Of a stretch of 64,000 bases of DNA, positions 1 through 7,596 are shown piece after piece. Location of the stretch: the NCBI GenBank assembly GCA_944368155.1, contig CALVWW010000003.1, forward strand, positions 118,562 to 182,561, read 5' to 3'. The notes below the pieces were generated by a model. It was given only the letters and a program-made list of their open reading frames with translations, had not been told where the DNA came from and did not search any database. Both the position numbers and the translations under genes were made by a program. The stretch's first letter is position 1; every line of letters starts with the position of its first letter. The DNA is from an uncultured Clostridia bacterium (GTDB lineage Bacteria > Bacillota > Clostridia > Christensenellales > Borkfalkiaceae).

Positions 1-248
1 ACGCCCGCAATTAGTATCAGAATAAGTTTATCAGCCCAAACATATCCCGTATCAACGGGTATGAAACTGACGGCATACATAAAAGTAAGCCCGAAACCGT
101 ATAGCGGAAGATACGGGCCCGTCAAAAAACCAGGGTTTATCCACTTTTTTGCACTGAAAAATCTGCGGAACAGCACTTCGGCGCACCACCCGAGACAGCT
201 GCCCACGAAGAACAGAAAACAGAGTTCGAGTAAGACTTGCGCTACCAT
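1..248 (-). CDS. CmpB-family membrane protein (PF06541-like), N-terminal part
   Basis: This gene is cut by the window edge; 82 codons are visible. The start ATG follows an AAAGGA ribosome site 7-9 nt upstream. The translation begins with a hydrophobic segment, followed by a Gly-Trp-Cys-x-Glu motif (SCLGWCAEVLFR), then NPGFLTGPYLPLYGFG and a second hydrophobic stretch. The pattern of GWC-E followed by GFLxGPYxPxYGxG is what I know from the putative ABC-transporter-associated CmpB family of Firmicutes integral membrane proteins. The transported substrate is unknown. It lies 39 nt upstream of nothing else on its strand except the stop of gltX, which it follows in reverse order. Confidence 0.7.
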   Translation of the reverse strand, partial: MVAQVLLELCFLFFVGSCLGWCAEVLFRRFFSAKKWINPGFLTGPYLPLYGFGLTFMYAVSFIPVDTGYVWADKLILILIAG

Positions 249-287
249 ATCGTAATTCCTTTGTGTATTGTCTTATTACGCGCTAAA

Positions 288-1928
288 TCACCTTTTTGCA
301 GCGGCTATGCGCGCAAGCGAGCGCTGTTCCCCGAGAATTGACATTACCGTGCACAAATCGGGCGAGTTTGGACTGCCGGTTATGGCTATGCGCACAATCT
401 CGGCCGCATCCGACACATTGCCCTTAAATGCTTCGGGATTGAGCTTGTATTCAGAATTTTCAGAAGCAAAACCTGCCGCGGCCGCCGCGGTCTTCAGCTT
501 TGCAAACCATGCGGAGTTGTCGTCGCTTTCGTCATAGGTCCGGGCAAAGGCAGACAGCATTTTATTCACCGTTTCGTCGTCTGTGCGGAAAGAATATTCG
601 GGGGTGAAAGTATCGTCGAAGAAATAATCGATAAGGCGCACGCCCTGTTCGGCGCGCTCGATATCCTTGCGGCGCTTTTTTTGCCCGGCGCCCATAATGA
701 GGGCGAGTATTTTGATTACATATTCCCTGTTTTCAAAGTGAGCCCTGTCGGCCTCTGTCCCGAATTCCTTCACCCAGCCGTTCAAAAATTCATACATGCC
801 CTCGGGAGAGAGCTTTGAAAGCTCGTCGCGCGAGACGTCGTTGAGTTTATCCAAATCGAACAACGCTCCGCTCTTGCCCATCTTTGAGACGGAGAAAGGA
901 AACGCGGTGTAGTCCTTTTCGGGGTTCTTTGCCGCCCATTCCTCAAAATTGGAATTTAAGATGGTCATGAGATATTTTATCACCGCCTGCGGATAGTAGC
1001 CTGCGGCACGGTAGAAATCGAGGGAAAGCTCGGGGTCTTTACGTTTGGAGAGCTTGCGCTTGGTGCCGCCGTCCACCTTCATTAAAGAACATGTATGGCC
1101 GTAGCGCGGAAGGGGAAAGCCGAGCACCTTGAACAGCTCTATGTGAATTGGCAGACTTGAAAGCCACTCCTCACCCCTTATCACCAGCGTGGTGCGCATG
1201 AAGTGGTCGTCGACGGCATGCGCGAAGTGATAAGTAGGTATACCGTCCGACTTTAGAATTACAACGTCCTGATTGTTTTCCGTCACCGTGATGCTGCCCT
1301 TTATGGCGTCGCGGAAGGTATGCTTTATGTTTACGTCGCCCTGAGATTTAAGCCTTATCACAAAGGGCAGTCCCTTTTCGAGCGCGGCATAAACCTCTTC
1401 CTCCGTCTTATCGCGCCATACTGCATATTTGCCGTAGTAACCTGTTATCTCTTTATTCTCGGTCTGCACCCTTCTTATCTCGTCGAGTTCTTCTTCCGTA
1501 CAGAAACAGGGATAGGCAAGGCCGCGCTCCAACAAATCTTTTGCGAAGGCGCGGTAAATGGGCGCACGGCGGCGCTGATAGTAGGGGCCGTAGGCATTCT
1601 CGCCGTCAATTTCCGCTCCCTCGTCGAAATTTATGCCAAAGTAGTCGAGCGAACGTATGACCGACTCGACAGCACCCTCCACTTTGCGCTTTTCGTCGGT
1701 ATCTTCAATGCGCAGATAGAATATGCCGCCTGTGGTGTGCGCAGTGCGTTCGTCGGCAAGGGCGCTGTAGAGATTGCCCAAATGTATAAAACCGGTAGGC
1801 GAAGGCGCAAGGCGGGTAACCTCAGCCCCTTCGTTCAATTTGCGGGGAGGATAAGCCCTTTCGCACTCTTCAAGCGAAGGGAGATTTTCATCGGGAATAA
1901 GCCTTGCGGCAAGTTTTTTCAAATCCAT
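288..1928 (-). CDS. gltX: Glutamate-tRNA ligase
   Basis: Class I aminoacyl-tRNA synthetase that charges tRNA-Glu (and possibly tRNA-Gln, although a separate GlnRS is present at 25.9 kb). At 546 residues it is slightly longer than typical bacterial GluRS. The HIGH-like signature is FIHLGNL at residues 47-53 after APSPTG, and the KMSKS-like loop is KLSKR at 292-296. A 37-residue leader precedes the catalytic core. The start has an AAAGGTG ribosome site 5 nt upstream. It lies 38 nt downstream of the thrE-like gene on the same strand, so the two may be co-transcribed. Confidence 0.96.
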   Translation of the reverse strand: MDLKKLAARLIPDENLPSLEECERAYPPRKLNEGAEVTRLAPSPTGFIHLGNLYSALADERTAHTTGGIFYLRIEDTDEKRKVEGAVESVIRSLDYFGINFDEGAEIDGENAYGPYYQRRRAPIYRAFAKDLLERGLAYPCFCTEEELDEIRRVQTENKEITGYYGKYAVWRDKTEEEVYAALEKGLPFVIRLKSQGDVNIKHTFRDAIKGSITVTENNQDVVILKSDGIPTYHFAHAVDDHFMRTTLVIRGEEWLSSLPIHIELFKVLGFPLPRYGHTCSLMKVDGGTKRKLSKRKDPELSLDFYRAAGYYPQAVIKYLMTILNSNFEEWAAKNPEKDYTAFPFSVSKMGKSGALFDLDKLNDVSRDELSKLSPEGMYEFLNGWVKEFGTEADRAHFENREYVIKILALIMGAGQKKRRKDIERAEQGVRLIDYFFDDTFTPEYSFRTDDETVNKMLSAFARTYDESDDNSAWFAKLKTAAAAAGFASENSEYKLNPEAFKGNVSDAAEIVRIAITGSPNSPDLCTVMSILGEQRSLARIAAAKR

Positions 1929-1966
1929 AGTTCACCTTTAAAATTTTTCCTGAAATTACAGATACA

Positions 1967-3286
1967 TTATAACACGAGCAGGCTGAATAAGTAACCTTTT
2001 TTAGCCGTCAATTTAAATTTTTTGCGGCTGAAAAACATGCGCACGGCGCCGGGCAGAAATATTCCGGCAAGGCGCAGAACGGCTGCGGCCGCAGCAACGC
2101 CCACGGCAATCGAGCCGAAAAACAGGACGGCGTCGGCGCCGTATTCAAGTGCGACGGCAAAATTGCCGCATGCAAGCTCCTCTGCCGCATAATAAAGCGG
2201 AGCGCCGGGAAGCAGGGGCAATATTGCAGACGTAAGGAACATGCCATTAGGCAAGCGGAAAGCATATGAAAGTGCCGCGGCGACGAAATAAGCAAAAAAC
2301 GAGGCTATAGCCGTAGCCCAAAAAACACCGAGGGGAATGCAGAGACAGTAAACGCAATAAGTTGACGCCGCCGCAAGCACACCCGAAGCCGCACGGGAGG
2401 GGCGCGCCCTGAACATAATGCAGAAGCCTGAAGCGCCTGCGGCACACGACGCGAGCGACAGCAAAAAAGACGGCTGGCCGCGCGCGATATGCGGCAGACT
2501 GAGAAAGGACAGCGCCGCGCCCGAAAGGGAATATCCCGCCGCCATGGCAAGCGCGGATGATAAACCGCCTGTTATCCGCTCTGCGGCAGACTGATAGTCT
2601 CCCGAAAGCAAGTCGCGCAGGGCGCCGAAAATATTGAGTCCCGGAACGGTCGCCATAATACTGCCCAGAACCACATAGGCCGCACTGCACTCAATTTTGC
2701 AGGCGATTGCGAGCGCGCTTAAAATTAATGAAAGCGCACCGCCGAGCACAGATATGGCAAGGACTCTTGCCGCTCCGCCCGCGCCGCGGCGCGACAGTGC
2801 GGCAGATAAAAGGCAGGTGACGATGCCGACGAGCAAACATATGGCAGATTCGCACAGCCCGCCGCCGAAAAAGGCACAGAATGAGGCGCACGCAATTCCG
2901 CCGCCGAGAGACTGCAAATAAATTTTATCCTCTCTCTGCACACGCGATAGCTCAAACTCACACTCATCTATCGTGGCGCCCGATTCGGCGAGCCTTAGTA
3001 TGCGCGTACAGCGCTCCATCACCGAAAGGTCGGTCGACAACGCATATACGCGCCTGAACACCGTAACGTTAGTTCCGCAACTGTAAATGCACACTGTTGC
3101 CTGCGAGGGCGAAGCATACACCTCTGCATCGCCAAATCCGAAGGCGGCGAGAGCGCGCAGCGCACATGACGAAGCATACCCCGACGAGGCACCGCATGCA
3201 ATAAACGCCGCACAAAGATTTACCGAAAATTTCGCGGCTGATGAAGCGCTCGGCGCACCGCGGTCAAAATTTACACAATTTCCCAT
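1967..3286 (-). CDS. ThrE-type threonine/serine exporter family protein (fused two-part form)
   Basis: Multi-pass membrane protein of 439 residues with the ThrE layout. A soluble N-terminal lead-in (about residues 20-110) is followed by about ten hydrophobic segments, with the second half (about 290-420) corresponding to the ThrE_2 part that is a separate gene in many Firmicutes. Members export threonine, serine or, in some clades, dicarboxylates; the substrate here is not determined. The composition is very rich in Ala, Gly and Cys. The start codon lies only 4 nt from the inverted-repeat element at 3291-3505 and has no recognisable ribosome site, so the native promoter was probably displaced. 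The N terminus still has a normal family length. Confidence 0.8.
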   Translation of the reverse strand: MGNCVNFDRGAPSASSAAKFSVNLCAAFIACGASSGYASSCALRALAAFGFGDAEVYASPSQATVCIYSCGTNVTVFRRVYALSTDLSVMERCTRILRLAESGATIDECEFELSRVQREDKIYLQSLGGGIACASFCAFFGGGLCESAICLLVGIVTCLLSAALSRRGAGGAARVLAISVLGGALSLILSALAIACKIECSAAYVVLGSIMATVPGLNIFGALRDLLSGDYQSAAERITGGLSSALAMAAGYSLSGAALSFLSLPHIARGQPSFLLSLASCAAGASGFCIMFRARPSRAASGVLAAASTYCVYCLCIPLGVFWATAIASFFAYFVAAALSYAFRLPNGMFLTSAILPLLPGAPLYYAAEELACGNFAVALEYGADAVLFFGSIAVGVAAAAAVLRLAGIFLPGAVRMFFSRKKFKLTAKKGYLFSLLVL

Positions 3287-3290
3287 ACGC

Positions 3291-3505
3291 TATACTGTAA
3301 GGGATTAATACGAACCCGATTTAAAGCGGGGATATCGCAGATATCTGCCCGCTTAAATTGTCCTGCACCTTTAAATAGCGCATTTTGCGTTGGATTGGCG
3401 CGAAGAGGAGGCGGCAATACTCATGCAGTATTGCAACGACGATGAACGCCGAGGCATGCAAAAGACGCATTTAAAGGCGGGTTCGTTTTATTCTCTTACA
3501 GTATA
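3291..3505. mobile_element. MITE-like element with about 36-bp terminal inverted repeats
   Basis: The left end (3291-3326) and the reverse complement of the right end (3470-3505) share TATACTGTAAG, a short variable stretch, then CGAACCCG and TTTAAA. This gives imperfect terminal inverted repeats of about 36 bp bounding a 215-bp unit with no coding capacity. A TA dinucleotide at both outer edges would suit a TA target duplication of the IS630/Tc1 type. Internal palindromes include GCAATACT/AGTATTGC around 3414-3433. The transposase that would move it is not in the window. It sits directly against the start of the thrE-like gene. Confidence 0.7.
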
Positions 3506-3529
3506 CTATACGGCGGACGGGAAAATATG

Positions 3530-3599
3530 CAGATGTAAAATAAATAAAAAATAAAAATTAAATTAATTAAATTAATTAAATTAAATATTGCCGTAAATT
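3530..3599. repeat. AT-rich low-complexity stretch
   Basis: About 60 bases built from reiterated AAATTAATT-type units, far more AT-rich than the surroundings. It lies between the MITE-like element and the terminator of the XRE gene. No gene is visible. It completes the gene-free stretch 3287-3647. Confidence 0.7.
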
Positions 3600-3600
3600 A

Positions 3601-3631
3601 TTTTATCGGCCGCGGTATGCGGCCGATAAAA
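3601..3631 (-). terminator. Terminator of XRE regulator gene
   Basis: Stem TTTTATCGGCCGC / GCGGCCGATAAAA with a 5-nt loop, located 16 nt after the stop codon of the XRE gene. Confidence 0.75.
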
Positions 3632-3647
3632 TAAATAAATCACAAAA

Positions 3648-4247
3648 TTATTTTACTTTGCGGAAAACAAACCATAAAATTATGAGCACCTCGAACGGGC
3701 AGGCCGCCACAAACAACAGCCACAGGCTTGTGAGGGGCGTAAACAGATAAAGTATGGTAAACAACAGGGCGGCAAGCGACCACAGAATGAGCGAACATGT
3801 TATTGCATTTGTAATTCTGTTGCCCCACACCCCGGAAAACACCGTAAGCACTATTGACGAAACCAGAGCCGCGGCCACAAAACTGAGCCACTCGTATTCA
3901 AGCTGAGGCACATAGCAAAGGATAACGAAAATGCCGGTGGCGATGAACCACACAAGCGCGAATGAAAGCAACGTTATCAAAAGCCGCTTTTTGCGCTTGT
4001 GAAGCACAGGCTTTACTTCCTTCTCCTTGGGTCGACTGACAAGGTCGTCGAGAGTAATATTGTAGATGCCGGCAATCTGAATTAGCACGCGGATATCGGG
4101 GACGGACTCTCCCCTCTCCCACTTGGATACGGCTTTATCAGAATAATTGAGCAATTCCGCAAGCTGCGCCTGCGTTAAATTGGCCTGAGTGCGGAAGCGC
4201 AGAAGGTTTTCCGCAATTATCTCTTTTATGTCTTGCGTTTCATTCAT
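3648..4247 (-). CDS. XRE-family regulator with C-terminal membrane domain
   Basis: 199 residues. Residues about 10-65 form a Cro/C1 helix-turn-helix (NLTQAQLAELLNYSDKAVSKWERGE). A basic linker follows (KRKKR near 93), then three to four transmembrane segments (about 95-195). This arrangement is known from Clostridia as a membrane-tethered repressor of unknown signal. The gene appears to be expressed from a leaderless promoter: TTGATT (4277-4282), 17-nt spacer, TAAAAT (4254-4259), then 6 nt to the ATG, with no ribosome site. An inverted repeat about 50-90 bp upstream could be its operator. Confidence 0.85.
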   Translation of the reverse strand: MNETQDIKEIIAENLLRFRTQANLTQAQLAELLNYSDKAVSKWERGESVPDIRVLIQIAGIYNITLDDLVSRPKEKEVKPVLHKRKKRLLITLLSFALVWFIATGIFVILCYVPQLEYEWLSFVAAALVSSIVLTVFSGVWGNRITNAITCSLILWSLAALLFTILYLFTPLTSLWLLFVAACPFEVLIILWFVFRKVK

Positions 4248-4253
4248 AGCACG

Positions 4254-4282
4254 ATTTTAACACAATTCAAGCGCAAAATCAA
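4254..4282 (-). promoter_or_regulatory. Promoter of XRE gene, probably leaderless
   Basis: TTGATT and TAAAAT are separated by 17 nt on the minus strand, and the ATG follows the -10 box after 6 nt. The predicted transcription start therefore coincides with the start codon. Confidence 0.6.
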
Positions 4283-4294
4283 GAATATTTACAC

Positions 4295-4336
4295 AACTCT
4301 ACTGTGAGTAGAATGTGAAATTTTTGCAGTAGAGTT
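4295..4336. promoter_or_regulatory. Candidate operator, 10-bp inverted repeat
   Basis: AACTCTACTG (4295-4304) is exactly repeated in inverted form as CAGTAGAGTT (4327-4336). A further partial half site, GAGTAGA, lies between them. The position just upstream of the XRE gene promoter suits autoregulation, which is inference. Confidence 0.45.
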
Positions 4337-4418
4337 ACATTTATGCGCAGTATAGCGCGATTTTTTATTTGTAGAGCAGCGGCGCAAACAATAGGGTGTA
4401 TTTGCCGGCAAAAGCGTA

Positions 4419-4542
4419 TATAATTAAATTGTAACAAAAAGGTAAACAAGTTTTGCCGCGAACGGCGGAAAGTTCCGGCTTGGGCCTGCCTCAGACTTAA
4501 ATTAAGCTGAATCGAGAGGCATGCGGTTAAACCGCCTTTTTT
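4419..4542 (+). ncRNA. Possible structured leader or small RNA upstream of degV
   Basis: A TATAAT box at 4419-4424 (weak -35) is followed by about 110 nt with several short stems: GAAC/GTTC near 4459-4475 and CTCAG-CTTAA / TTAAG-CTG-GAG around 4491-4518. It ends in a GCGGT/ACCGC hairpin with TTTTTT at 4524-4542. It could be a short independent RNA or an attenuated leader. I do not recognise the family. The rest of the gene-free region 4248-4619 holds the XRE promoter and operator and a weak TTGACA-N17-TGAATT promoter (4551-4579) that could serve degV. Confidence 0.3.
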
Positions 4543-4619
4543 CGGCGACATTGACAGATTGAACATACACGGCTGAATTTTGCCCGTTTTTATTTTAAAA
4601 ATCAAGGAGAAATATTTTA

Positions 4620-5558
4620 ATGAAATTTGAAATTTTCGTCGATTCTTCGGCAAATCTTACTGAAAAGATGATTGAAGAGTGCGGGATAAAAGTTATTTCG
4701 TACGTATGCACATGCGACGGCAAAGAAGTAATCTGCTACAAAGACGGAGCGACGTTTGCTCAGTCGGCAAAGGAATTTTACGCCGCCATGAGCCGCGGAG
4801 CAGACGTTTCCACCTCGCTTATAACCAAGGAGAGATTTGAAGCCGAACTCGAACCCACTTTAAAAGAGGGGCGCGACGCGCTTGTATTTACCATATCTTC
4901 ACAGGTCAGCGGCACCAACCATCAGGCCAATCTCGCCGCAGAGGCGCTCATGAAAAAATATCCCGGCCGCAAGATTTATATTGCCGACGCCGTAAACTCT
5001 TCCCTCGGCGAGGGACTGCTTGCCGTAAAAGCGGCAAATCTACGCGACATGGGCGAAAATCTCGAAACCTGCGCAAAGTGGGTCGAGGCCAACAAGTGGA
5101 AGATGAATTCATACTTCACCGTATCTGACCTTAAGTATCTGAGAAAAGGCGGCAGGATTTCGGGCGTGACCGCGCTTGCAGGAACTCTGCTCAATATCAA
5201 ACCCATTCTGAAAGCCGACGGAAACGGCAGAATTGTTATGTGCGGCAGAGTGAAGGGCAGAAGGAAATCTGTGGCCGAGCTTGCAGAATACTATAAAAAT
5301 TATGCAGTTTTCCCCGAAGGCGCAACGGCCGCGATATGCCACTGCGACTGCGAGGAAGAAGCCGATAATCTTGCCGCAATGATAAGGGAGCTTGGCGCTA
5401 CTGACGTGACGGTTGAGTATTACGATATCGTCAGCGGAGCGCACGTAGGTCCGGGAACTATAGCGCTGTTCTTTATGGGCAAAGACAGGCGCGGCGAACT
5501 TAAGCCTTCGGAAAAACGCGCCGACGGAAAGCCCGTGCATGCAGAGAACAACATCTGA
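4620..5558 (+). CDS. DegV family fatty-acid-binding protein
   Basis: 312 residues, about 25 longer than the family norm because of a charged C-terminal tail. DegV/FakB proteins bind a fatty acid and, where the kinase FakA exists, present it for phosphorylation; no fakA is seen here. Family marks are DSSANL at residues 8-13, the TISSQVSGT segment near 100, LRKGGRISG near 175, and the C-terminal HVGPGT motif. The start has a good AAGGAG ribosome site. Confidence 0.92.
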   Translation: MKFEIFVDSSANLTEKMIEECGIKVISYVCTCDGKEVICYKDGATFAQSAKEFYAAMSRGADVSTSLITKERFEAELEPTLKEGRDALVFTISSQVSGTNHQANLAAEALMKKYPGRKIYIADAVNSSLGEGLLAVKAANLRDMGENLETCAKWVEANKWKMNSYFTVSDLKYLRKGGRISGVTALAGTLLNIKPILKADGNGRIVMCGRVKGRRKSVAELAEYYKNYAVFPEGATAAICHCDCEEEADNLAAMIRELGATDVTVEYYDIVSGAHVGPGTIALFFMGKDRRGELKPSEKRADGKPVHAENNI

Positions 5559-5696
5559 GCATAAAAGTCACGGCCGCCGCCTTTTAAAGGGCATGCAAAG
5601 CACGGCGCAATGTACATTCGGCGGCAGGAAAAAGCAGACGCCGCATATTATCGGTATAATTTAAGATTACACTAACTCCTAAATAAAAAAACTTGG

Positions 5697-5729
5697 ACCG
5701 CCGCCGCGCAGATTTGCGCGGCGGCGGTT
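5697..5729 (-). terminator. Terminator between degV and deoC-like gene
   Basis: GC-rich stem of about 14 bp with a 3-nt loop. On the minus strand it is followed by a run of T (the A-run at 5683-5690), so it ends the deoC-like transcript. It may work weakly for degV. Confidence 0.8.
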
Positions 5730-5746
5730 CAGTTTACGCAAAAAAT

Positions 5747-6556
5747 TTATTTTTCGGCAGCGGCCAGAATTGCCTGTGCGAGCGGGATTGCCGACTCGCT
5801 GCCGATAATCTGCGCTCCTAACTCGAGCAAAGTGGCCATGCGCCCCGGCTCGGCGGCACCCTCCGCCTTTATCAGCGCCTTATCTTTTACGGCCGCCCTG
5901 ATAAGCTTCAGGTCCTCTTCATCGGCTCCGCTGCCGAACTGTCCGCAAGCCGTGCGCACGCAGGTTACAGAGAGGTCGCACAAGAGGGACAAAAGTTTTG
6001 TGAGTTCCTCCGAAGTCAGAAGGGGAGCTTCAACGTTTATGCGCAGCGTTTTTTTGCGTGACGCGCGCTTAAGCTTCCTGAGTTCGCGCTTTACATACCC
6101 CCAACTGCCCTCCTTTATTGCCGGCACGCACACAGCCGCCTCCACGATGTCGGCTCCGTCGCTTACGGCGCGCTTTATCTGACGCACTTTAATATCGGTG
6201 GTGTCAGTTCCGCCGAAAGGAGAAATCAGGGTTGAAATTTTTACCGCGGACTGCGTGCCTAAAAAACTACGCGCAGGTTTCACCATGCAAGGAAGCGTGC
6301 ATACTCCGCCTATGCCGAGCTTTTCACACTCTTTAAGGGCACGGCGCAGGGCGGCGCGCTCGAACGTCACCGAACATGCTGAAAATTCTATCTTATTTAT
6401 GAGGTTGCGGGCCTCCGCCACGCGTTTCTGGCGCTTGAACTCGTCGAATTCCTGCCGCTCCTGCGCGGAAATTATATGCGCCTGCGGCGCGGAGCCGCTT
6501 GCGCTTGCCGTAGTTTTTTGCATATTTGCATTTGAAGCATTGCCGTTCATATCCAT
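5747..6556 (-). CDS. DeoC-like aldolase fold protein with altered catalytic residues
   Basis: 269 residues; residues about 50-266 match the deoxyribose-phosphate aldolase barrel. By hand alignment to E. coli DeoC, the aspartate of the EVDVV strand is Glu139. The Schiff-base lysine of the KTSTG motif is Arg201 (VRTACGQFGSG), and only the second lysine is kept (Lys230 in IKAEGA). Canonical aldolase chemistry is therefore unlikely. A 45-residue Ala/Ser/Gln-rich N-terminal extension precedes the barrel. Start: AAAGGT ribosome site 7 nt upstream. It may bind a phosphorylated sugar without cleaving it; that is inference. Confidence 0.75.
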   Translation of the reverse strand: MDMNGNASNANMQKTTASASGSAPQAHIISAQERQEFDEFKRQKRVAEARNLINKIEFSACSVTFERAALRRALKECEKLGIGGVCTLPCMVKPARSFLGTQSAVKISTLISPFGGTDTTDIKVRQIKRAVSDGADIVEAAVCVPAIKEGSWGYVKRELRKLKRASRKKTLRINVEAPLLTSEELTKLLSLLCDLSVTCVRTACGQFGSGADEEDLKLIRAAVKDKALIKAEGAAEPGRMATLLELGAQIIGSESAIPLAQAILAAAEK

Positions 6557-6628
6557 AATTTACCTTTTACTGCATTATGCCCCAACAAAAGGCAAAATAT
6601 ACGGCTCAATCTGCGTTACAATGCAGGC

Positions 6629-6871
6629 ATGAAAGCCATAGGACTGCTATATCTCGTACTTTTATATATTGCTTGCTTTGTATTCATAAACATAGTAAAA
6701 TTTGCATTGATAGGCATAAAGAGTCTTAGAGAGAGGCCGCAGGAAAAACCGCCCGAACCTGAAAAAAAGAGCGAGCCGCAACCCGTGTATTATATCGTTG
6801 AAAAAAAGAAGGCCCGAAGCAAGGCAACTTACTCCAAACCGAGGGAAATTAAATTTTCCGATGAAAAATAG
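6629..6871 (+). CDS. Small single-pass membrane protein, unknown function
   Basis: 80 residues: one transmembrane helix (about 3-28), then a proline- and lysine-rich tail. I do not recognise a family. No ribosome site precedes the ATG. Instead TACAAT ends 6 nt before it, the same spacing as other leaderless candidates here, although the -35 is poor. It is divergent from the deoC-like gene with 72 nt between starts. Coding is likely from codon pattern and the terminator behind it, but not certain. Confidence 0.6.
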   Translation: MKAIGLLYLVLLYIACFVFINIVKFALIGIKSLRERPQEKPPEPEKKSEPQPVYYIVEKKKARSKATYSKPREIKFSDEK

Positions 6872-6901
6872 TCAAACCGCATTTTCCATACTATCAGCCG
6901 G

Positions 6902-6928
6902 GGCGCGCGAAAACTTTGCGCGCCTTTT
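6902..6928 (+). terminator. Terminator of the small membrane protein gene
   Basis: GGCGCGC/GCGCGCC stem followed by TTTT, 31 nt after the stop codon. Confidence 0.75.
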
Positions 6929-6972
6929 ATTGAATTTTTGAGAATAAATTATTTAGAAACCGCCGTTTCAGC

Positions 6973-7001
6973 TTGATTTTAAGACGCAGACATGATATTA
7001 T
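6973..7001 (+). promoter_or_regulatory. Promoter of the GNAT gene, probably leaderless
   Basis: TTGATT (6973-6978), 17-nt spacer, TATTAT (6996-7001), then 7 nt to the ATG at 7009. This supports the ATG at 7009 over the in-frame TTG at 6973, which would lie in the -35 box. Confidence 0.6.
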
Positions 7002-7008
7002 TCCAGCT

Positions 7009-7491
7009 ATGGAAATCAGGTTCGGAAGTATTGACGATTTGAACATACTTACTGCGGCGGAGGCCGAGTGCTTCCCCCCTTCGGAGCGGGCAGGCGAAGA
7101 TGCGATAAAGGCACGTTTATGCGCTTTCCCCGAACATTTTTTGCTGCTGTTTGAAGACGGGGAATTTGCAGCATACATAGACGGAGCCGTGACCGCGCAG
7201 AGCGACCTCACCGACGAGATGTTCAAAGACACGACGCTTCATACCGAAGGCGGCTCATGGCAGATGATTTTCGGGCTGGGCGTAAAGAGCAGGTTCCGCG
7301 GGAAGGGTTACGCGGCCGAACTTTTAAAAAAATTTGAGGAACTTGCAAGAATACAGAACAGACTGGGACTTGTGCTCACCTGTAAGCCGCAGCTTGTGAA
7401 TTTTTATGCCGGATTCGGATATGACGACGAAGGAATTTGTTCCTCCACGCACGGCAATGCTGTATGGCACCAGATGAGGCTGAAATTTTAA
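7009..7491 (+). CDS. GNAT family N-acetyltransferase
   Basis: 160 residues. The acetyl-CoA pyrophosphate-binding loop is RFRGKGYA, within a strand-loop-helix typical of motif A. A C-terminal NFYAGFGY segment matches the end of the GNAT fold and resembles arylalkylamine-type acetyltransferases. The substrate is unknown. The leaderless promoter described above decides the start. Confidence 0.88.
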   Translation: MEIRFGSIDDLNILTAAEAECFPPSERAGEDAIKARLCAFPEHFLLLFEDGEFAAYIDGAVTAQSDLTDEMFKDTTLHTEGGSWQMIFGLGVKSRFRGKGYAAELLKKFEELARIQNRLGLVLTCKPQLVNFYAGFGYDDEGICSSTHGNAVWHQMRLKF

Positions 7492-7514
7492 ACGTTTTAC
7501 CGTTTTGATAAACA

Positions 7515-7549
7515 CAGGCGCCTGCGCGGTTAAACCGCGCAGGCGCCTG
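7515..7549. terminator. Bidirectional terminator, GNAT / acyltransferase genes
   Basis: A 16-bp near-perfect GC-rich stem between convergent genes. T-rich sequence is weak on both sides. Confidence 0.65.
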
Positions 7550-7596
7550 TTGCAATATATAAATTATTGTCTGTCTTTTTACTTTCGACGGATTTT

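Noticed and set aside
6973..7008. Upstream TTG as start of the GNAT gene
   Set aside because: It falls in the -35 box of a good promoter whose start point coincides with the ATG at 7009.
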